From Syntrophothermus lipocalidus DSM 12680 (GTDB taxonomy: Bacteria > Bacillota > Syntrophomonadia > Syntrophomonadales > Syntrophothermaceae), in NCBI RefSeq assembly GCF_000092405.1, contig NC_014220.1:124001-188000 (forward strand): a stretch of DNA of 64,000 nucleotides. Reading direction: 5' to 3'. Positions 18,140 to 26,660 of this stretch are shown here, piece after piece (positions within the stretch are counted from its first letter, which is position 1; each line of letters begins with the position of its first letter). Made by a program: the position numbers and the translations under genes. The notes beneath the pieces are model-generated. The model was not told the DNA's origin, did no database searches, and saw nothing but the letters and a program-made list of their open reading frames with translations.

Positions 18140-18157
18140 GTTTAGGGAGGGAAACAT

Positions 18158-18523
18158 ATGATGGACAGGCTTATGCTGGTGGGGATGGAGTTCTGGGGCT
18201 GCCACGGGGTACTGCCTGAGGAGAAGCGGGAACAACAGCCCTTTTTCGTCGACGCGGTGCTGTACCTTGATACGCGACCTGCGGCGGCAGCCGATTGTCT
18301 CGAAGCGACGGTGGACTATGCGGCGGTGTACGAAACGATACGGCAAGCAGTGGAAGGAACGCAGGTCAACCTAATCGAGACCTTGGCTGAAAACGTGGCC
18401 CGGAGCATCATCGAAGAGTACTCGGCAGAAGCTGTAGAGATCACCGTAAAAAAACCACGGGCGCCTATGCCCGGCAAGTTAGATTATGTGGCTGTCTGCA
18501 TTTACCGGCGCAGATCAGGGTAG
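18158..18523 (+). CDS. folB: Dihydroneopterin aldolase
   Basis: Cleaves dihydroneopterin to 6-hydroxymethyl-dihydropterin and glycolaldehyde. The 121-residue protein has the family pattern DRLMLVGMEFWGCHGVLPEEK with the early Glu-Phe/Tyr-His segment, TVDYAAVYE, IETLAENVARSI and VTVKKPRAPMPG. Start ATG 18158 (or the next codon) has AGGGAGGGAAAC upstream. It sits between folP and folK in the usual order. Confidence 0.95.
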   Translation: MMDRLMLVGMEFWGCHGVLPEEKREQQPFFVDAVLYLDTRPAAAADCLEATVDYAAVYETIRQAVEGTQVNLIETLAENVARSIIEEYSAEAVEITVKKPRAPMPGKLDYVAVCIYRRRSG

Positions 18524-18543
18524 ACGATCAGGGGGTAAGAGGC

Positions 18544-19065
18544 ATGGTATACCTTTCCCTCGGATCCAACGTGGGGGATAAATGTCAGAATCTCAAAACA
18601 GCCCGGCACCGGCTGGAGGAAACGGCCGAAATCAGGGTTGTAAAGGCATCATCCTTCTACCTGACCGAACCCTGGGGCAAAACCGATCAGGATTGGTTTG
18701 TAAACCAAGTGCTCGCTGTTGAAACCGGGCTAGAGCCTTTGTCCTTGCTCGACACGGTCTTATTAATCGAAGAACGGATGGGGCGCGTGCGGCAGGAACG
18801 TTGGGGACCGAGGACCATCGACATCGACATTCTCCTAATCGATGATCGGGTTATAAATACGGACAGGCTTACGGTACCGCATCCCCGTTTGCACGAGCGG
18901 GGCTTTGTGATAATCCCCTTGCTCGAGATCGCGCCTGGTCTTGTTTTGCCCGGCAGATTGCCGCTTCAGAAAGTTTGGGAAAATCTTGTCAAAAACCAGG
19001 AAACCGGTTGTATAAAAAAACTCACCTGTGATAAAATGAGTCAACGAAACATCGAGAACGGTTGA
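18544..19065 (+). CDS. folK: 2-amino-4-hydroxy-6-hydroxymethyldihydropteridine pyrophosphokinase
   Basis: Pyrophosphorylates hydroxymethyl-dihydropterin for FolP. Motifs are VYLSLGSNVGDKCQNL at the N-terminus, SSFYLTEPWG, and the HPPK signature RWGPRTIDIDILLIDD followed by LTVPHPRLHERGFVI. At 173 residues it is normal in length. It starts at ATG 18544, 20 bp after folB. A likely promoter for the following pantothenate genes lies inside its last codons. GTP cyclohydrolase is not encoded nearby. Confidence 0.96.
   Translation: MVYLSLGSNVGDKCQNLKTARHRLEETAEIRVVKASSFYLTEPWGKTDQDWFVNQVLAVETGLEPLSLLDTVLLIEERMGRVRQERWGPRTIDIDILLIDDRVINTDRLTVPHPRLHERGFVIIPLLEIAPGLVLPGRLPLQKVWENLVKNQETGCIKKLTCDKMSQRNIENG
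19008..19037 (+). promoter_or_regulatory. Likely promoter of the DUF2520-panBCD-nad unit
   Basis: TTGTAT (19008-19013) and TAAAAT (19032-19037) with an 18-bp spacer, inside the end of folK. A start near 19045 would give a leader of about 170 nt before the DUF2520 gene. Confidence 0.45.
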
Positions 19066-19213
19066 AAAGAACACGGTATCTCCCGCCAGAGACCTCGTCT
19101 TTACTGTCAAATGCTCGTATCCTCTTGTGAGATGTGGGAGCGAGACGTTAGGAACGGTTGGGAAGCCAGCGGGCCCGGGCTTTCCAGACGGACATCGAGG
19201 GGGTTTAAAATTA
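19045..19213 (+). promoter_or_regulatory. Non-coding leader with hairpin before the pantothenate genes
   Basis: No ORF with a ribosome site is present. A hairpin at 19114-19144 has outer CTCG/CGAG, inner TCC/GGA and unpaired A residues between the helices. The published 'pan' RNA motif of Firmicutes pantothenate operons is likewise a stem broken by conserved bulged adenines, but I cannot confirm a match by eye. Confidence 0.3.
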
Positions 19214-20083
19214 GTGAAAAAAAGGGTCGGCATTATCGGGGCGGGAGTGGTAGGAACCGCGATGGGGGTTATTCTTTCGCGGCAAGGCTGGGAGGTTACG
19301 GGGGTATATGATTTACGTCCCGAGTCTACTCGGTTTTTGGCCCAAGAAGTAGGAGCCCGGATCGGGTCTAGCCCCACGGAGGTTTCTCGCTCGGCAGATG
19401 TTGTCTTAGTGACCACCTCGGACTCGGCAATTGAAGGGGTGGTACGGGGAATCGCAAAGGAAGGGGGTTTTAGGGAGGGGCAGTTCGTAGCTCATATGAG
19501 CGGAGCCCTTAGTTCGGACGTTTTATGGGCCGCCCGCGAACAGGGAGCGATTACCTTATCTGTTCATCCCGTGCAGTCGTTTGCCAGTGTCGAAAGGGCA
19601 TTGCAGAACCTGCCGGGTTCGGTTTTCAGTATTGAAGGGGACGAAAGGGGTTTCGAGCTGGCGGCTGAAGTGGTGAAAACGCTAGGAGGTGAGTTTTTCT
19701 TCATCGATAAGAAGGCCAAGCCTTTGTACCATGCGAGCGCCTGCGTGGTATCGAATTATCTGGTGACATTGGTTGACTTCGGGCTCCAGCTTATGGAACA
19801 AGCTGGGATACCCAGGGAGTCCGCCTATAGGGCTTTGTCGCCTCTTATCGAGGGAACAGTTAACAATATTGTAAATATTGGGATTCCCGGGGCGTTGACC
19901 GGGCCGATCGCTCGCGGGGATGTGGCAACGGTTACCCGCCATCTGGACTCTATTCGCGAGATGATGCCGGAATGGCTCGGGTTTTACCGGGTCGTTGGCT
20001 ACCACACAGTTGACGTGGCCCGGGCTAAAGGAACGATAGACGAAGAGACTGCCTTGACCTTGAAGAACCTGCTAGGCAGCTGA
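19214..20083 (+). CDS. Rossmann/DUF2520 oxidoreductase (COG5495), candidate ketopantoate reductase
   Basis: A 289-residue NAD(P)-binding protein. GAGVVG at residues 9-14 is the dinucleotide loop, DLRPES follows the second strand, and the C-terminal half is the helical DUF2520 (KPLYHASACVVSNYLVTLVDFGLQLMEQ). Start GTG 19214 lies behind GAGGGGG; a longer frame upstream is leader RNA. It sits immediately before panB-panC-panD. The set lacks a PanE/ketopantoate reductase, and this fold (Rossmann plus helical substrate domain) is that of PanE, so filling that step is a reasonable inference but unproven. IlvC is a known alternative for the step. Confidence 0.75.
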   Translation: MKKRVGIIGAGVVGTAMGVILSRQGWEVTGVYDLRPESTRFLAQEVGARIGSSPTEVSRSADVVLVTTSDSAIEGVVRGIAKEGGFREGQFVAHMSGALSSDVLWAAREQGAITLSVHPVQSFASVERALQNLPGSVFSIEGDERGFELAAEVVKTLGGEFFFIDKKAKPLYHASACVVSNYLVTLVDFGLQLMEQAGIPRESAYRALSPLIEGTVNNIVNIGIPGALTGPIARGDVATVTRHLDSIREMMPEWLGFYRVVGYHTVDVARAKGTIDEETALTLKNLLGS

Positions 20084-20124
20084 TTCGTAGGGTCAGGCCT
20101 TAATTACAATAAGGAGTGGATAAT

Positions 20125-20955
20125 GTGTCGCGTGTTACTACTACCTTGTTGAGGGAGAAAAAAGCCAGGAAAGAAAAAATCACCATGTTGACGGCTTACG
20201 ATTACTCGACCGCAGTTATGGTCGATCAGGCCGGAATCGACGTGATTCTTGTGGGGGATTCGTTAGGCAATGTAGTGTTGGGTTATGAAACGACTCTTCC
20301 GGTAACCATGGACGATATGATCCACCATACCCGGGCAGTTGCCAGGGGCACGAAGAACAGCTTGTTGGTGGGAGATATGCCGTTTTTATCTTACCACATA
20401 AGCATCCCAGAGGCGGTCCGGAATGCGGGCCGGTTCATTCAAGAAGGGGGGGCGCAAGCGGTTAAGCTGGAAGGGGGCGAAGAAAGAGTCGAGACCATTA
20501 AGGCGGTGTTGGATGCCCAGATACCGGTCATGGGCCACATCGGGTTGACCCCTCAGTCCGTGCACCAGTTCGGGGGATTTAAGGTTCAGGGCAAAGATGT
20601 GGAAACTGCCAGAAAGCTGGTGCGGGATGCCAAGGCCTTGGAAGCAGCAGGGGTTTTTGCTATTGTTCTCGAGTGTGTGCCTGCGGCTTTGGCAGAACGC
20701 ATAACCGCCGAAGTTTCGGTTCCCACGATCGGCATAGGAGCGGGCCCCGGTTGCGACGGTCAAGTACTGGTTATCAACGACATGCTGGGGCTATACGGGG
20801 GTTTTACGCCTAAGTTCGTTAAGAAATACGCGAACCTCAACCCGCTCATACTTGAGGCCCTCCGCCAGTACAAGGAAGAAGTGGAGAGCGGAGCATTTCC
20901 TGCAGCCGAACATTGCTTTGCCATAAATGAAGAAGTCTTGGAGAAACTCTATTAG
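20125..20955 (+). CDS. panB: 3-methyl-2-oxobutanoate hydroxymethyltransferase
   Basis: Adds a hydroxymethyl group from 5,10-methylene-THF to 2-oxoisovalerate to give ketopantoate. Family motifs are [69 protein letters not shown] and [16 protein letters not shown] start at GTG 20125, 8 nt after AAGGAG; the GTG at 20116 overlaps that ribosome site. The protein is 276 residues. It uses a folate product, which links it to the preceding fol genes. Confidence 0.97.
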   Translation: MSRVTTTLLREKKARKEKITMLTAYDYSTAVMVDQAGIDVILVGDSLGNVVLGYETTLPVTMDDMIHHTRAVARGTKNSLLVGDMPFLSYHISIPEAVRNAGRFIQEGGAQAVKLEGGEERVETIKAVLDAQIPVMGHIGLTPQSVHQFGGFKVQGKDVETARKLVRDAKALEAAGVFAIVLECVPAALAERITAEVSVPTIGIGAGPGCDGQVLVINDMLGLYGGFTPKFVKKYANLNPLILEALRQYKEEVESGAFPAAEHCFAINEEVLEKLY

Positions 20956-20966
20956 ATGGGGGAACG

Positions 20967-21818
20967 ATGATGCAAGTATTCACCAGAGTACAAGAAATGC
21001 AAGAATGGAGCCTGCAACAGAAGCGGTTGGGGAAGAAAATCGGCCTGGTTCCTACCATGGGGTACCTTCACGACGGTCATCTTTCCTTGGTTAGGAGGGC
21101 GAAGGCCGAGTGTGACGTGGTCATAGTCAGCATTTTCGTGAACCCTTTGCAGTTTGGGGTGGGCGAGGACTACGAGGAATATCCCCGGGATCTCACGCGG
21201 GATGCGGCATTGCTGGAAAAAGAAGGGGTTGAAGCGACATTTGCCCCGAGCGTGAAAGAGATGTACCCGCAAGGGTATTCGACTACGGTCGAGGTGGGAG
21301 GCGAGATCACCGCCAAACTCTGCGGAAAATCGCGCCCCGGGCATTTTAAGGGCGTTACTACGGTTGTCAGCAAGCTTTTTAACATCTGTTTGCCTGAAGT
21401 AGCATACTTCGGCCAGAAAGACGCGCAACAGGCGATGATTATTGAAAAAATGGTCAGGGAGCTGAATTTTCCTCTCAGGATTGTCAGGGGGCCCATTGTC
21501 CGTGAATCGGACGGACTGGCCATGAGTTCGCGGAACGTATACTTGAACGAAGAGGAGCGAAAATCAGCCCTGGTTTTGTCCCAAGCCTTGGGCCTGGCCC
21601 GGGAACTCATCGAAAACGGTGAGACCAGCGTGGGAAAAGTTAAGGAGGCTATGATAAACCTGATCAATTCGAAACCTTTTACCGATATCGACTACGTCGA
21701 GATTTACAACGGAGAGGATCTCAGCGATTTGGCTGAGATCAAGGGTAAGGTCTTGGTGGCCTTAGCCGTAAGGGTGGGTAAGACGAGATTGATAGATAAC
21801 CTTCTTTTGGAGGTGTGA
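20967..21818 (+). CDS. panC: Pantothenate synthetase
   Basis: Condenses pantoate and beta-alanine using ATP. Motifs are VPTMGYLHDGHLSLVRRAK (HIGH-like), VVIVSIFVNPLQFG, KLCGKSRPGHFKGVTTVVSKL, YFGQKDAQQA and MSSRN. The 283-residue length is usual. It starts 11 bp after panB, behind a GGGGGAAC site, and ends 3 bp before panD, so the three pan genes are one transcription unit. Confidence 0.97.
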   Translation: MMQVFTRVQEMQEWSLQQKRLGKKIGLVPTMGYLHDGHLSLVRRAKAECDVVIVSIFVNPLQFGVGEDYEEYPRDLTRDAALLEKEGVEATFAPSVKEMYPQGYSTTVEVGGEITAKLCGKSRPGHFKGVTTVVSKLFNICLPEVAYFGQKDAQQAMIIEKMVRELNFPLRIVRGPIVRESDGLAMSSRNVYLNEEERKSALVLSQALGLARELIENGETSVGKVKEAMINLINSKPFTDIDYVEIYNGEDLSDLAEIKGKVLVALAVRVGKTRLIDNLLLEV

Positions 21819-21821
21819 CCG

Positions 21822-22196
21822 GTGTTCCGGACACTAATGAAGTCCAAGATTCATCGGGCAGTGGTGACCGAGGCGGACCTCAATTATGTAGGAAGTATTA
21901 CCATCGATAAATCCCTGATGGAGGCGGCAGATATTCTGCCCAACGAAAAGGTTCAGGTGGTCAACAACAACAACGGTGCTCGCTTCGAAACTTACGTTAT
22001 CGAAGGTGAGCGCGATTCGGGGATAATATGTCTGAACGGGGCTGCGGCCCGACTGGTGCAAAAGGAAGATGTGATAATCATCATTACCTACGCCGCGGTT
22101 TCAGACGAGAAGGCGCGCGATTGGAAGCCCACCTTAGTTTTTGTAGATGAGAAGAACCGGATCAAGAAGGTTTGTCAGGGGCATTACCAAGATTGA
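21822..22196 (+). CDS. panD: Aspartate 1-decarboxylase proenzyme
   Basis: Makes beta-alanine from aspartate with a pyruvoyl group formed by self-cleavage. The cleavage pair is G24-S25 in NYVGSITID, the canonical position, which also supports the GTG start at 21822 ([20 protein letters not shown]). [20 protein letters not shown] is the conserved central block. The protein is 124 residues. It directly follows panC (AGGTGTGACC site) and precedes nadA by 19 bp; both PanD and NadB use aspartate. Confidence 0.97.
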   Translation: MFRTLMKSKIHRAVVTEADLNYVGSITIDKSLMEAADILPNEKVQVVNNNNGARFETYVIEGERDSGIICLNGAAARLVQKEDVIIIITYAAVSDEKARDWKPTLVFVDEKNRIKKVCQGHYQD

Positions 22197-22215
22197 ACGC
22201 AGGGAGTCTTGAAAC

Positions 22216-23142
22216 ATGGAGAGCCTCGACGGGAGCGTGGCAGAGCAGATCAGATACATCAACCGAAGAAAGCAGGAACTAAACGCGATCATCCTGGCCC
22301 ACTTTTATCAGAGACCGGAGATACAAGAGATGGCCGATTACGTCGGCGATTCCCTGCAGCTGGCTGTGCAGGCCGCTAAGACTACAGCCGACGTTATCGT
22401 TTTCTGTGGGGTAAGGTTCATGGCGGAAAGCGCGAAGATACTGAACCCGAAGAGGACGGTCTTGCTGCCAGAACCGGGAGCCGGTTGCCCCATGGCCGAT
22501 ATGGTCACTGCGAAGGAACTGCGCCGGAAAAAACAGGAGCTTCCCGGGGTGCAGGTAGTATGTTACGTCAACTCCTCGGCGGAGGTTAAGGCGGAAAGCG
22601 ACATCTGTTGCACCTCTTCCAACGCGGTGAAGGTTGTGAACTCATTGCCTCCTGGTGTTCCTGTTTTGTTTGTACCCGATAAGAACCTGGGGCACTTCGT
22701 GGCCCGGCAAACGGGCCGGGAGATGATTTTGTGGGAAGGATATTGCCCTGTTCACCACCGGGTTTCACTGGATGAGTTAATGGAAGCCAAGCGACAGCAT
22801 CCGGGGGCGGTGGTAATGGTACACCCGGAATGCCAGCCCGAGGTAGTAGCCGCTTCCGATTATGCCTTATCGACAGGCGGCATCTTGGAAACGGTCGGTC
22901 GTCTTCCTGACCGGGAATTTATCATCGGGACGGAAGAAGGGCTTCTGTATCAGTTGCGCAAGCGCTATCCGGATCGCAGTTTCTATCTGGTGCGGGACGA
23001 GTTCCTGTGCCCGGACATGAAGCTCACCACCGTGGAAAAGGTTGTCCGATCATTGGAAACTTTGGAGCCCAAGATCGAGGTGCCGGAAGATGTTCGCGGT
23101 CGGGCCTATCAGGCACTGGAACGGATGATAAACCTGCGCTGA
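22216..23142 (+). CDS. nadA: Quinolinate synthase A
   Basis: A [4Fe-4S] enzyme condensing iminoaspartate with dihydroxyacetone phosphate to quinolinate. Motifs include ILAHFYQRPEIQEMADYVGDS, VIVFCGVRFMAESAKILNP (first ligand Cys), CYVNSSAEVKAESDICCTSSNA (second) and MVHPECQPEVV with the third Cys following the family pattern. The 308-residue length is normal for the short clostridial form. It starts at ATG 22216 behind CAGGGAG. nadB follows after 40 bp. Confidence 0.97.
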   Translation: MESLDGSVAEQIRYINRRKQELNAIILAHFYQRPEIQEMADYVGDSLQLAVQAAKTTADVIVFCGVRFMAESAKILNPKRTVLLPEPGAGCPMADMVTAKELRRKKQELPGVQVVCYVNSSAEVKAESDICCTSSNAVKVVNSLPPGVPVLFVPDKNLGHFVARQTGREMILWEGYCPVHHRVSLDELMEAKRQHPGAVVMVHPECQPEVVAASDYALSTGGILETVGRLPDREFIIGTEEGLLYQLRKRYPDRSFYLVRDEFLCPDMKLTTVEKVVRSLETLEPKIEVPEDVRGRAYQALERMINLR

Positions 23143-23182
23143 CAAGCCAGCTTCAATCAAGTGGAGAAAGAGTTGTTTCTTG

Positions 23183-24781
23183 ATGATTACGACCAGGTAT
23201 ATTGCAGGAATAGGTGAGGACACGCCGGTATACACCACGGATTTTCTGATTATCGGCAGCGGTATTGCCGGGCTGTTTACTGCCCTCAAGGCCTGTAACC
23301 TAGGGCAAGTTACGGTTTTGACCAAAAAGAAAGTAGAAGACTCAAATACCGGATTAGCTCAGGGGGGAATCGCAGCGGCCGTGCACGAAGAGGATTCCCC
23401 CTTTTTGCACCTGGAGGATACCTTGGAAGCAGGTGCAGGACTGTGTGATCCAGCGGCGGTGAATGTTCTGGTGACCGAAGGGCCGGATCGCGTGCGGGAG
23501 CTGATGACGATTGGGGCTCGATTCGATACGGTCAACGGCACCGTTCGCTTGACCAGAGAAGCTGCTCACAGCAAGGCCCGGATCCTCCACGCGGCAGATG
23601 CTACGGGGGAAGCCATACGCCGGGCTTTAGTGCAGAAGTGCCGGGAGAAGTCGATCCCTATCCTGGAAGACCACTGCCTCATCGACATCCTTACAGCGGG
23701 GAAGCGCTGTGAAGGAGCACTGGTTTACGATGCCAAACAGAGACAAAAGGTAGTGTTCTTGGCCCGGGCGGTGATAATCTGCACTGGCGGAGCGGGCCAA
23801 TTATACAAATACACCACCAATCCGGACATAGCCACTGCGGACGGGTTAGGGGCGGGTTTTCGGGCCGGATGCGAGCTGACCGACATGGAGTTCGTTCAGT
23901 TTCACCCCACGGTTTTAGCTACAGCCGAACCCCGCCGTTTCCTGATCTCGGAAGCCGTAAGGGGTGAAGGGGGAATACTCCTGAACGAGCGGGGAGAGCG
24001 ATTCATGCCAGCGTACCACCCGATGGCAGAACTTGCTCCCCGGGATGTGGTAGCTCGAGCCATCTGGAGCGAAATGATAAAGAACGGAATTGACCACGTG
24101 TACCTGGACATGCGTTCCATTTCCAACCTTACCGAAAGGTTCCCGAACATATACAAGAACTGTTTGGCGCGGGGGTTCAACCCGACTCGGGAGGTCATAC
24201 CCGTGTCCCCGGCTGCCCACTACATGATGGGAGGCATCCGCACCGACCTGAACGGGGGAACGGGGGTTTTTGGACTGTACAGCTGCGGGGAAGCGGCGTG
24301 CACCGGGGTGCACGGAGCCAACCGACTAGCTAGCAATTCCCTGTTAGAAGGCATTGTCTTCGGGCAGCGCATAGTGAACAATGCGGAAGAGATACTTTGG
24401 AAGAACAAGATCAGTTTTGAAGAAGTTTTGCAGGCTTTTGATCAAGACTGGGTGCTGGTGCCTTATAACGGATCTGATTGCGTAACGCCCGGCCAGGCTT
24501 TGCAGGCCATAAAAGAAACCATGTGGGAATATGTCGGTATAGTGAGGGACGAGAGCAGTCTCAAAAAAGCGGGCAGCATAATCGAGGATCTGTATGCGCG
24601 CCTGACCATGGGCGAGGACGAGCTCCTTTATTACCAGGTGGTCAATATGTTGATCACGGCTCGGGTGATTACACAGGCGGCTTTATGGCGGAGAGAAAGC
24701 CGGGGCGCCCATTTCCGCAGCGATTATCCCGTACCTGACGACCTCATATGGCTGAAGCACATATCTTTTCTGGCTTATTAG
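23183..24781 (+). CDS. nadB: L-aspartate oxidase
   Basis: An FAD enzyme that oxidises aspartate to iminoaspartate for NadA; in anaerobes fumarate is the likely acceptor. DFLIIGSGIAGLFTALKA is the FAD loop. SNTGLAQGGIAAAVHEEDSP, HSKARILHAADATG and SPAAHYMMGGI with GANRLASNSLLEGIVFG are succinate-dehydrogenase-family active-site and FAD motifs. Start ATG 23183 or the adjacent TTG 23180. Its TAG stop shares its A and G with the first two bases of repeat E5. The 532-residue length is typical. Confidence 0.96.
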   Translation: MITTRYIAGIGEDTPVYTTDFLIIGSGIAGLFTALKACNLGQVTVLTKKKVEDSNTGLAQGGIAAAVHEEDSPFLHLEDTLEAGAGLCDPAAVNVLVTEGPDRVRELMTIGARFDTVNGTVRLTREAAHSKARILHAADATGEAIRRALVQKCREKSIPILEDHCLIDILTAGKRCEGALVYDAKQRQKVVFLARAVIICTGGAGQLYKYTTNPDIATADGLGAGFRAGCELTDMEFVQFHPTVLATAEPRRFLISEAVRGEGGILLNERGERFMPAYHPMAELAPRDVVARAIWSEMIKNGIDHVYLDMRSISNLTERFPNIYKNCLARGFNPTREVIPVSPAAHYMMGGIRTDLNGGTGVFGLYSCGEAACTGVHGANRLASNSLLEGIVFGQRIVNNAEEILWKNKISFEEVLQAFDQDWVLVPYNGSDCVTPGQALQAIKETMWEYVGIVRDESSLKKAGSIIEDLYARLTMGEDELLYYQVVNMLITARVITQAALWRRESRGAHFRSDYPVPDDLIWLKHISFLAY

Positions 24782-24788
24782 CCACAGA

Positions 24789-24874
24789 CCCGGCACTCAG
24801 CTCAAGTCTTTATTAGCGACTAGCGTTTTCGGGACCAACTGGCATGTTGCAAGTTCGGCCAGCTGAGTGCCGGG
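24789..24874. repeat. M2: 86-bp hairpin element
   Basis: Inverted ends CCCGGCACTCAGCT and AGCTGAGTGCCGGG, perfect over 14 bp. Its interior is the reverse complement of M7 at 37.17-37.25 kb with few differences, so M2 and M7 are two copies of one subfamily in opposite orientations. Confidence 0.8.
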
Positions 24875-24923
24875 CTGATTAACACTGATTGTTTGCGACC
24901 ACTGATTTACACAGATTGGCACG

Positions 24924-25015
24924 GACCCGGCACTCAACGGACCAAAAGTCGTTGTGGTGGTCTGCGAGGATTCAGTGTCATGTTCTTACATTAATTTTAA
25001 ATTGAGTGCCGGGTC
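24924..25015. repeat. M3: 92-bp hairpin element
   Basis: Inverted ends GACCCGGCACTCAA and TTGAGTGCCGGGTC. The interior (…AAAGTCGTTGTGGTGGTCTG…) closely matches M4 and M6. Confidence 0.8.
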
Positions 25016-25063
25016 TGTGGTTGTCTGCGTTAATCTGCGTCTATGGCTAGCGGGGTGATTAAA

Positions 25064-25897
25064 GTGCTGGATAGTCTTTACCTTAATGATGTCATAAGAA
25101 GGGCGCTTGAGGAGGACATAGGGTACCGGGACTTGACCACGGATTCGATTATCTCTCGGGAGCACCGGAGCCGGGCGGTTATCATTGCCAAACAAGAGGG
25201 CATAATCGCCGGGCTAGAAGTGGCCCGGCGCACTTTTCATTTGCTGGACCCCGCAATTGATTTCCAAAAGGCCGTTGAAGATGGGGAGAGGGTAGAGCCG
25301 AGAGAGGTTGTGGCTCGCTTGGAAGGGTGTACCAGGGCGATTTTGCAGGGAGAAAGGGTAGCTCTCAATTTCCTTCAACGCATGTCTGGGATTGCTACTT
25401 ACACCCGGAGTCTGTGTGAACTGATACAGGGGACGAAAGCTGATCTGGTCGATACCCGCAAGACCACTCCAGGGTTGCGGGTTCTCGAGAAGTACGCGGT
25501 TAGAGTGGGTGGGGGGAAAAACCACCGGTTCGGACTTTTCGATGGGGTTATCATAAAAGACAATCACATAGTAGCTGCCGGTAGCATTACGGCGGCGGTG
25601 AAAGCAGTGCGGGACAAGATACCCCATACGGTTCGTGTCGAAGTGGAGGTGCAGAACCTGGAGATGTTGGAAGAAGCCCTCGAGGCCGGAGCCGATATCG
25701 TCATGCTGGACAACATGGATATCGAAACAATGAGGCAGGCAGTGGAACGAGCTAGTAATAGAGTTTTGCTCGAGGCCTCAGGTGGGATTAATGAAAATAA
25801 CATAAGGGCCGTAGCCCTGACCGGAGTCAACTTTATATCGGTCGGGGCTCTAACTCATTCGGCCCCTTCACTGGATATCAGCCTTGACCTGGTATAA
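25064..25897 (+). CDS. nadC: Nicotinate-nucleotide pyrophosphorylase (quinolinate phosphoribosyltransferase)
   Basis: Converts quinolinate and PRPP to nicotinate mononucleotide. Motifs are YLNDVIRRALEEDIGYRDLTTDSI, ERVALNFLQRMSGIAT, DTRKTTPGLRVLEKYAV, GGGKNHRFGLFDGVIIKDNH and EVEVQNLEMLEEALEAGADIVMLDNM. I place the start at GTG 25064 (VLDSLYLND…) with a weak GGGGTG site; the ATG at 25043 lies in repeat E5 and adds seven residues that look unlike the family. The protein is 277 residues. Repeat E5 may impede read-through from nadAB. Confidence 0.96.
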   Translation: MLDSLYLNDVIRRALEEDIGYRDLTTDSIISREHRSRAVIIAKQEGIIAGLEVARRTFHLLDPAIDFQKAVEDGERVEPREVVARLEGCTRAILQGERVALNFLQRMSGIATYTRSLCELIQGTKADLVDTRKTTPGLRVLEKYAVRVGGGKNHRFGLFDGVIIKDNHIVAAGSITAAVKAVRDKIPHTVRVEVEVQNLEMLEEALEAGADIVMLDNMDIETMRQAVERASNRVLLEASGGINENNIRAVALTGVNFISVGALTHSAPSLDISLDLV

Positions 25898-25903
25898 CCC
25901 CGA

Positions 25904-25945
25904 TTGACAATTGTTAACCTACATGATTAAATTGGGTTAACAATT
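25904..25945 (+). promoter_or_regulatory. bioY promoter with BirA operator
   Basis: TTGACA (25904-25909) and TTAAAT (25927-25932) are 17 bp apart. Half-sites AATTGTTAACC (25909-25919) and GGTTAACAATT (25935-25945) form a perfect 11-bp inverted repeat separated by 15 bp, which fits the BirA biotin-repressor operator (TTGTTAAC-N14-16-GTTAACAA). It covers the spacer and -10, so biotin-loaded BirA would shut the promoter off. Confidence 0.88.
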
Positions 25946-25963
25946 GCGTCGGAGGTGTCGGGT

Positions 25964-26539
25964 ATGCGGTTTAGCACTAAAGAAATAGTGATGGCAGGAA
26001 TGTTTGCTGCTTTCGCAGCGGCGGTAGCAGTTGTGTTCCGCTTAGTACAGCCGGTATTGGTGCCTTTCAGCCTGCTACCGGTGGTTGTTCTCCTGGCAGG
26101 AGGGCTTTTGCCGAAACGGGTGGCGGCGGCCAGTATGATGGTGTATACCCTGCTCGGGCTGGTCGGCTTGCCGGTTTTCGCTTCACCTCCTTACGGCGGG
26201 CCGGTATATGTTCTTAAACCCAGCTTCGGATTCATTCTGGGGTTCGGGGTAGCGGCTTACTTGGTGGCGTGGATCATCGAGAAGCTCGGGCGCAGGCGTG
26301 CGGCATACTTGTTGGCTTCGGTTGCAGGCATACTGGCGATCTACGCGGTGGGCCTGCCCTATTTATACCTGATACTAAAGTTCTACCTGGGACAAGCGGT
26401 CGATGTTTATCGGGTGTTGAAGATAGGATTTTGGCCATTCATAGGGCTTGACCTTATCAAGGCGGGCATCGCTTCGGTCATAATCGACGAGGTGAGCAAG
26501 AGGGTTACAATTCTGGAACCACAGATGGACACTGAGTGA
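25964..26539 (+). CDS. bioY: Biotin transporter BioY (ECF S-component)
   Basis: A 191-residue membrane protein with about six hydrophobic helices. Family features are the N-terminal KEIVMAGMFAAFAAAVAVV, LPVVVLLAGGLLPKRVAAASMMVYTLLGLVGLPVFA and the Gly-rich GGPVYVLKPSFGFILGF; the late FWPFIGLDLIKAGIAS helix is also typical. Start ATG 25964 has GGAGGTG 6 nt upstream. The last residues, PQMDTE and the stop, are encoded by repeat E6. ECF energising subunits are not here, so it would use shared EcfAAT. The BirA operator confirms the biotin link. Confidence 0.93.
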   Translation: MRFSTKEIVMAGMFAAFAAAVAVVFRLVQPVLVPFSLLPVVVLLAGGLLPKRVAAASMMVYTLLGLVGLPVFASPPYGGPVYVLKPSFGFILGFGVAAYLVAWIIEKLGRRRAAYLLASVAGILAIYAVGLPYLYLILKFYLGQAVDVYRVLKIGFWPFIGLDLIKAGIASVIIDEVSKRVTILEPQMDTE

Positions 26540-26643
26540 CACAGACCCGGCACTCAACGGACCGAAAGTCGTTGTGTTGGCCTGCATGGACTCAGTGTCA
26601 TGGTTCGTACTCGAGTTTTAAGTTGAGTGCCGGGTCTGTGGCT
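26517..26643. repeat. E6: short E element filled by M4
   Basis: Left arm AACCACAGAT, GGACACTGAG-type; right arm TCTGTGGCT. Nearly all of the interior is hairpin M4. It supplies the end of bioY and fills most of the gap to the next gene. Confidence 0.7.
26540..26640. repeat. M4: 101-bp hairpin element
   Basis: Perfect 19-bp inverted ends CACAGACCCGGCACTCAAC and GTTGAGTGCCGGGTCTGTG, the longest of the family because flanking 10-bp units pair too. The interior matches M3 and M6. Confidence 0.8.
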
Positions 26644-26660
26644 CAGAGCGAGGTGAAAAC

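Larger units (their letters stand above)
24780..25048. repeat. E5: E element holding hairpins M2 and M3
   Basis: Starts inside the nadB stop codon with AGCCACAGAC and ends with ATCTGCGTCT, ATGGCT at 25048. The contents are M2, a stretch of 10-bp units (AACACTGATT-, ATTTACACAGAT-type), and M3. It splits nadB from nadC. An ATG in its right arm (25043) is in frame with nadC. Confidence 0.75.

Noticed and set aside
25909-25945. Rex site before bioY, because of the GTTAAC halves
   Set aside because: The halves are 15 bp apart, not 4, which fits BirA and not Rex.
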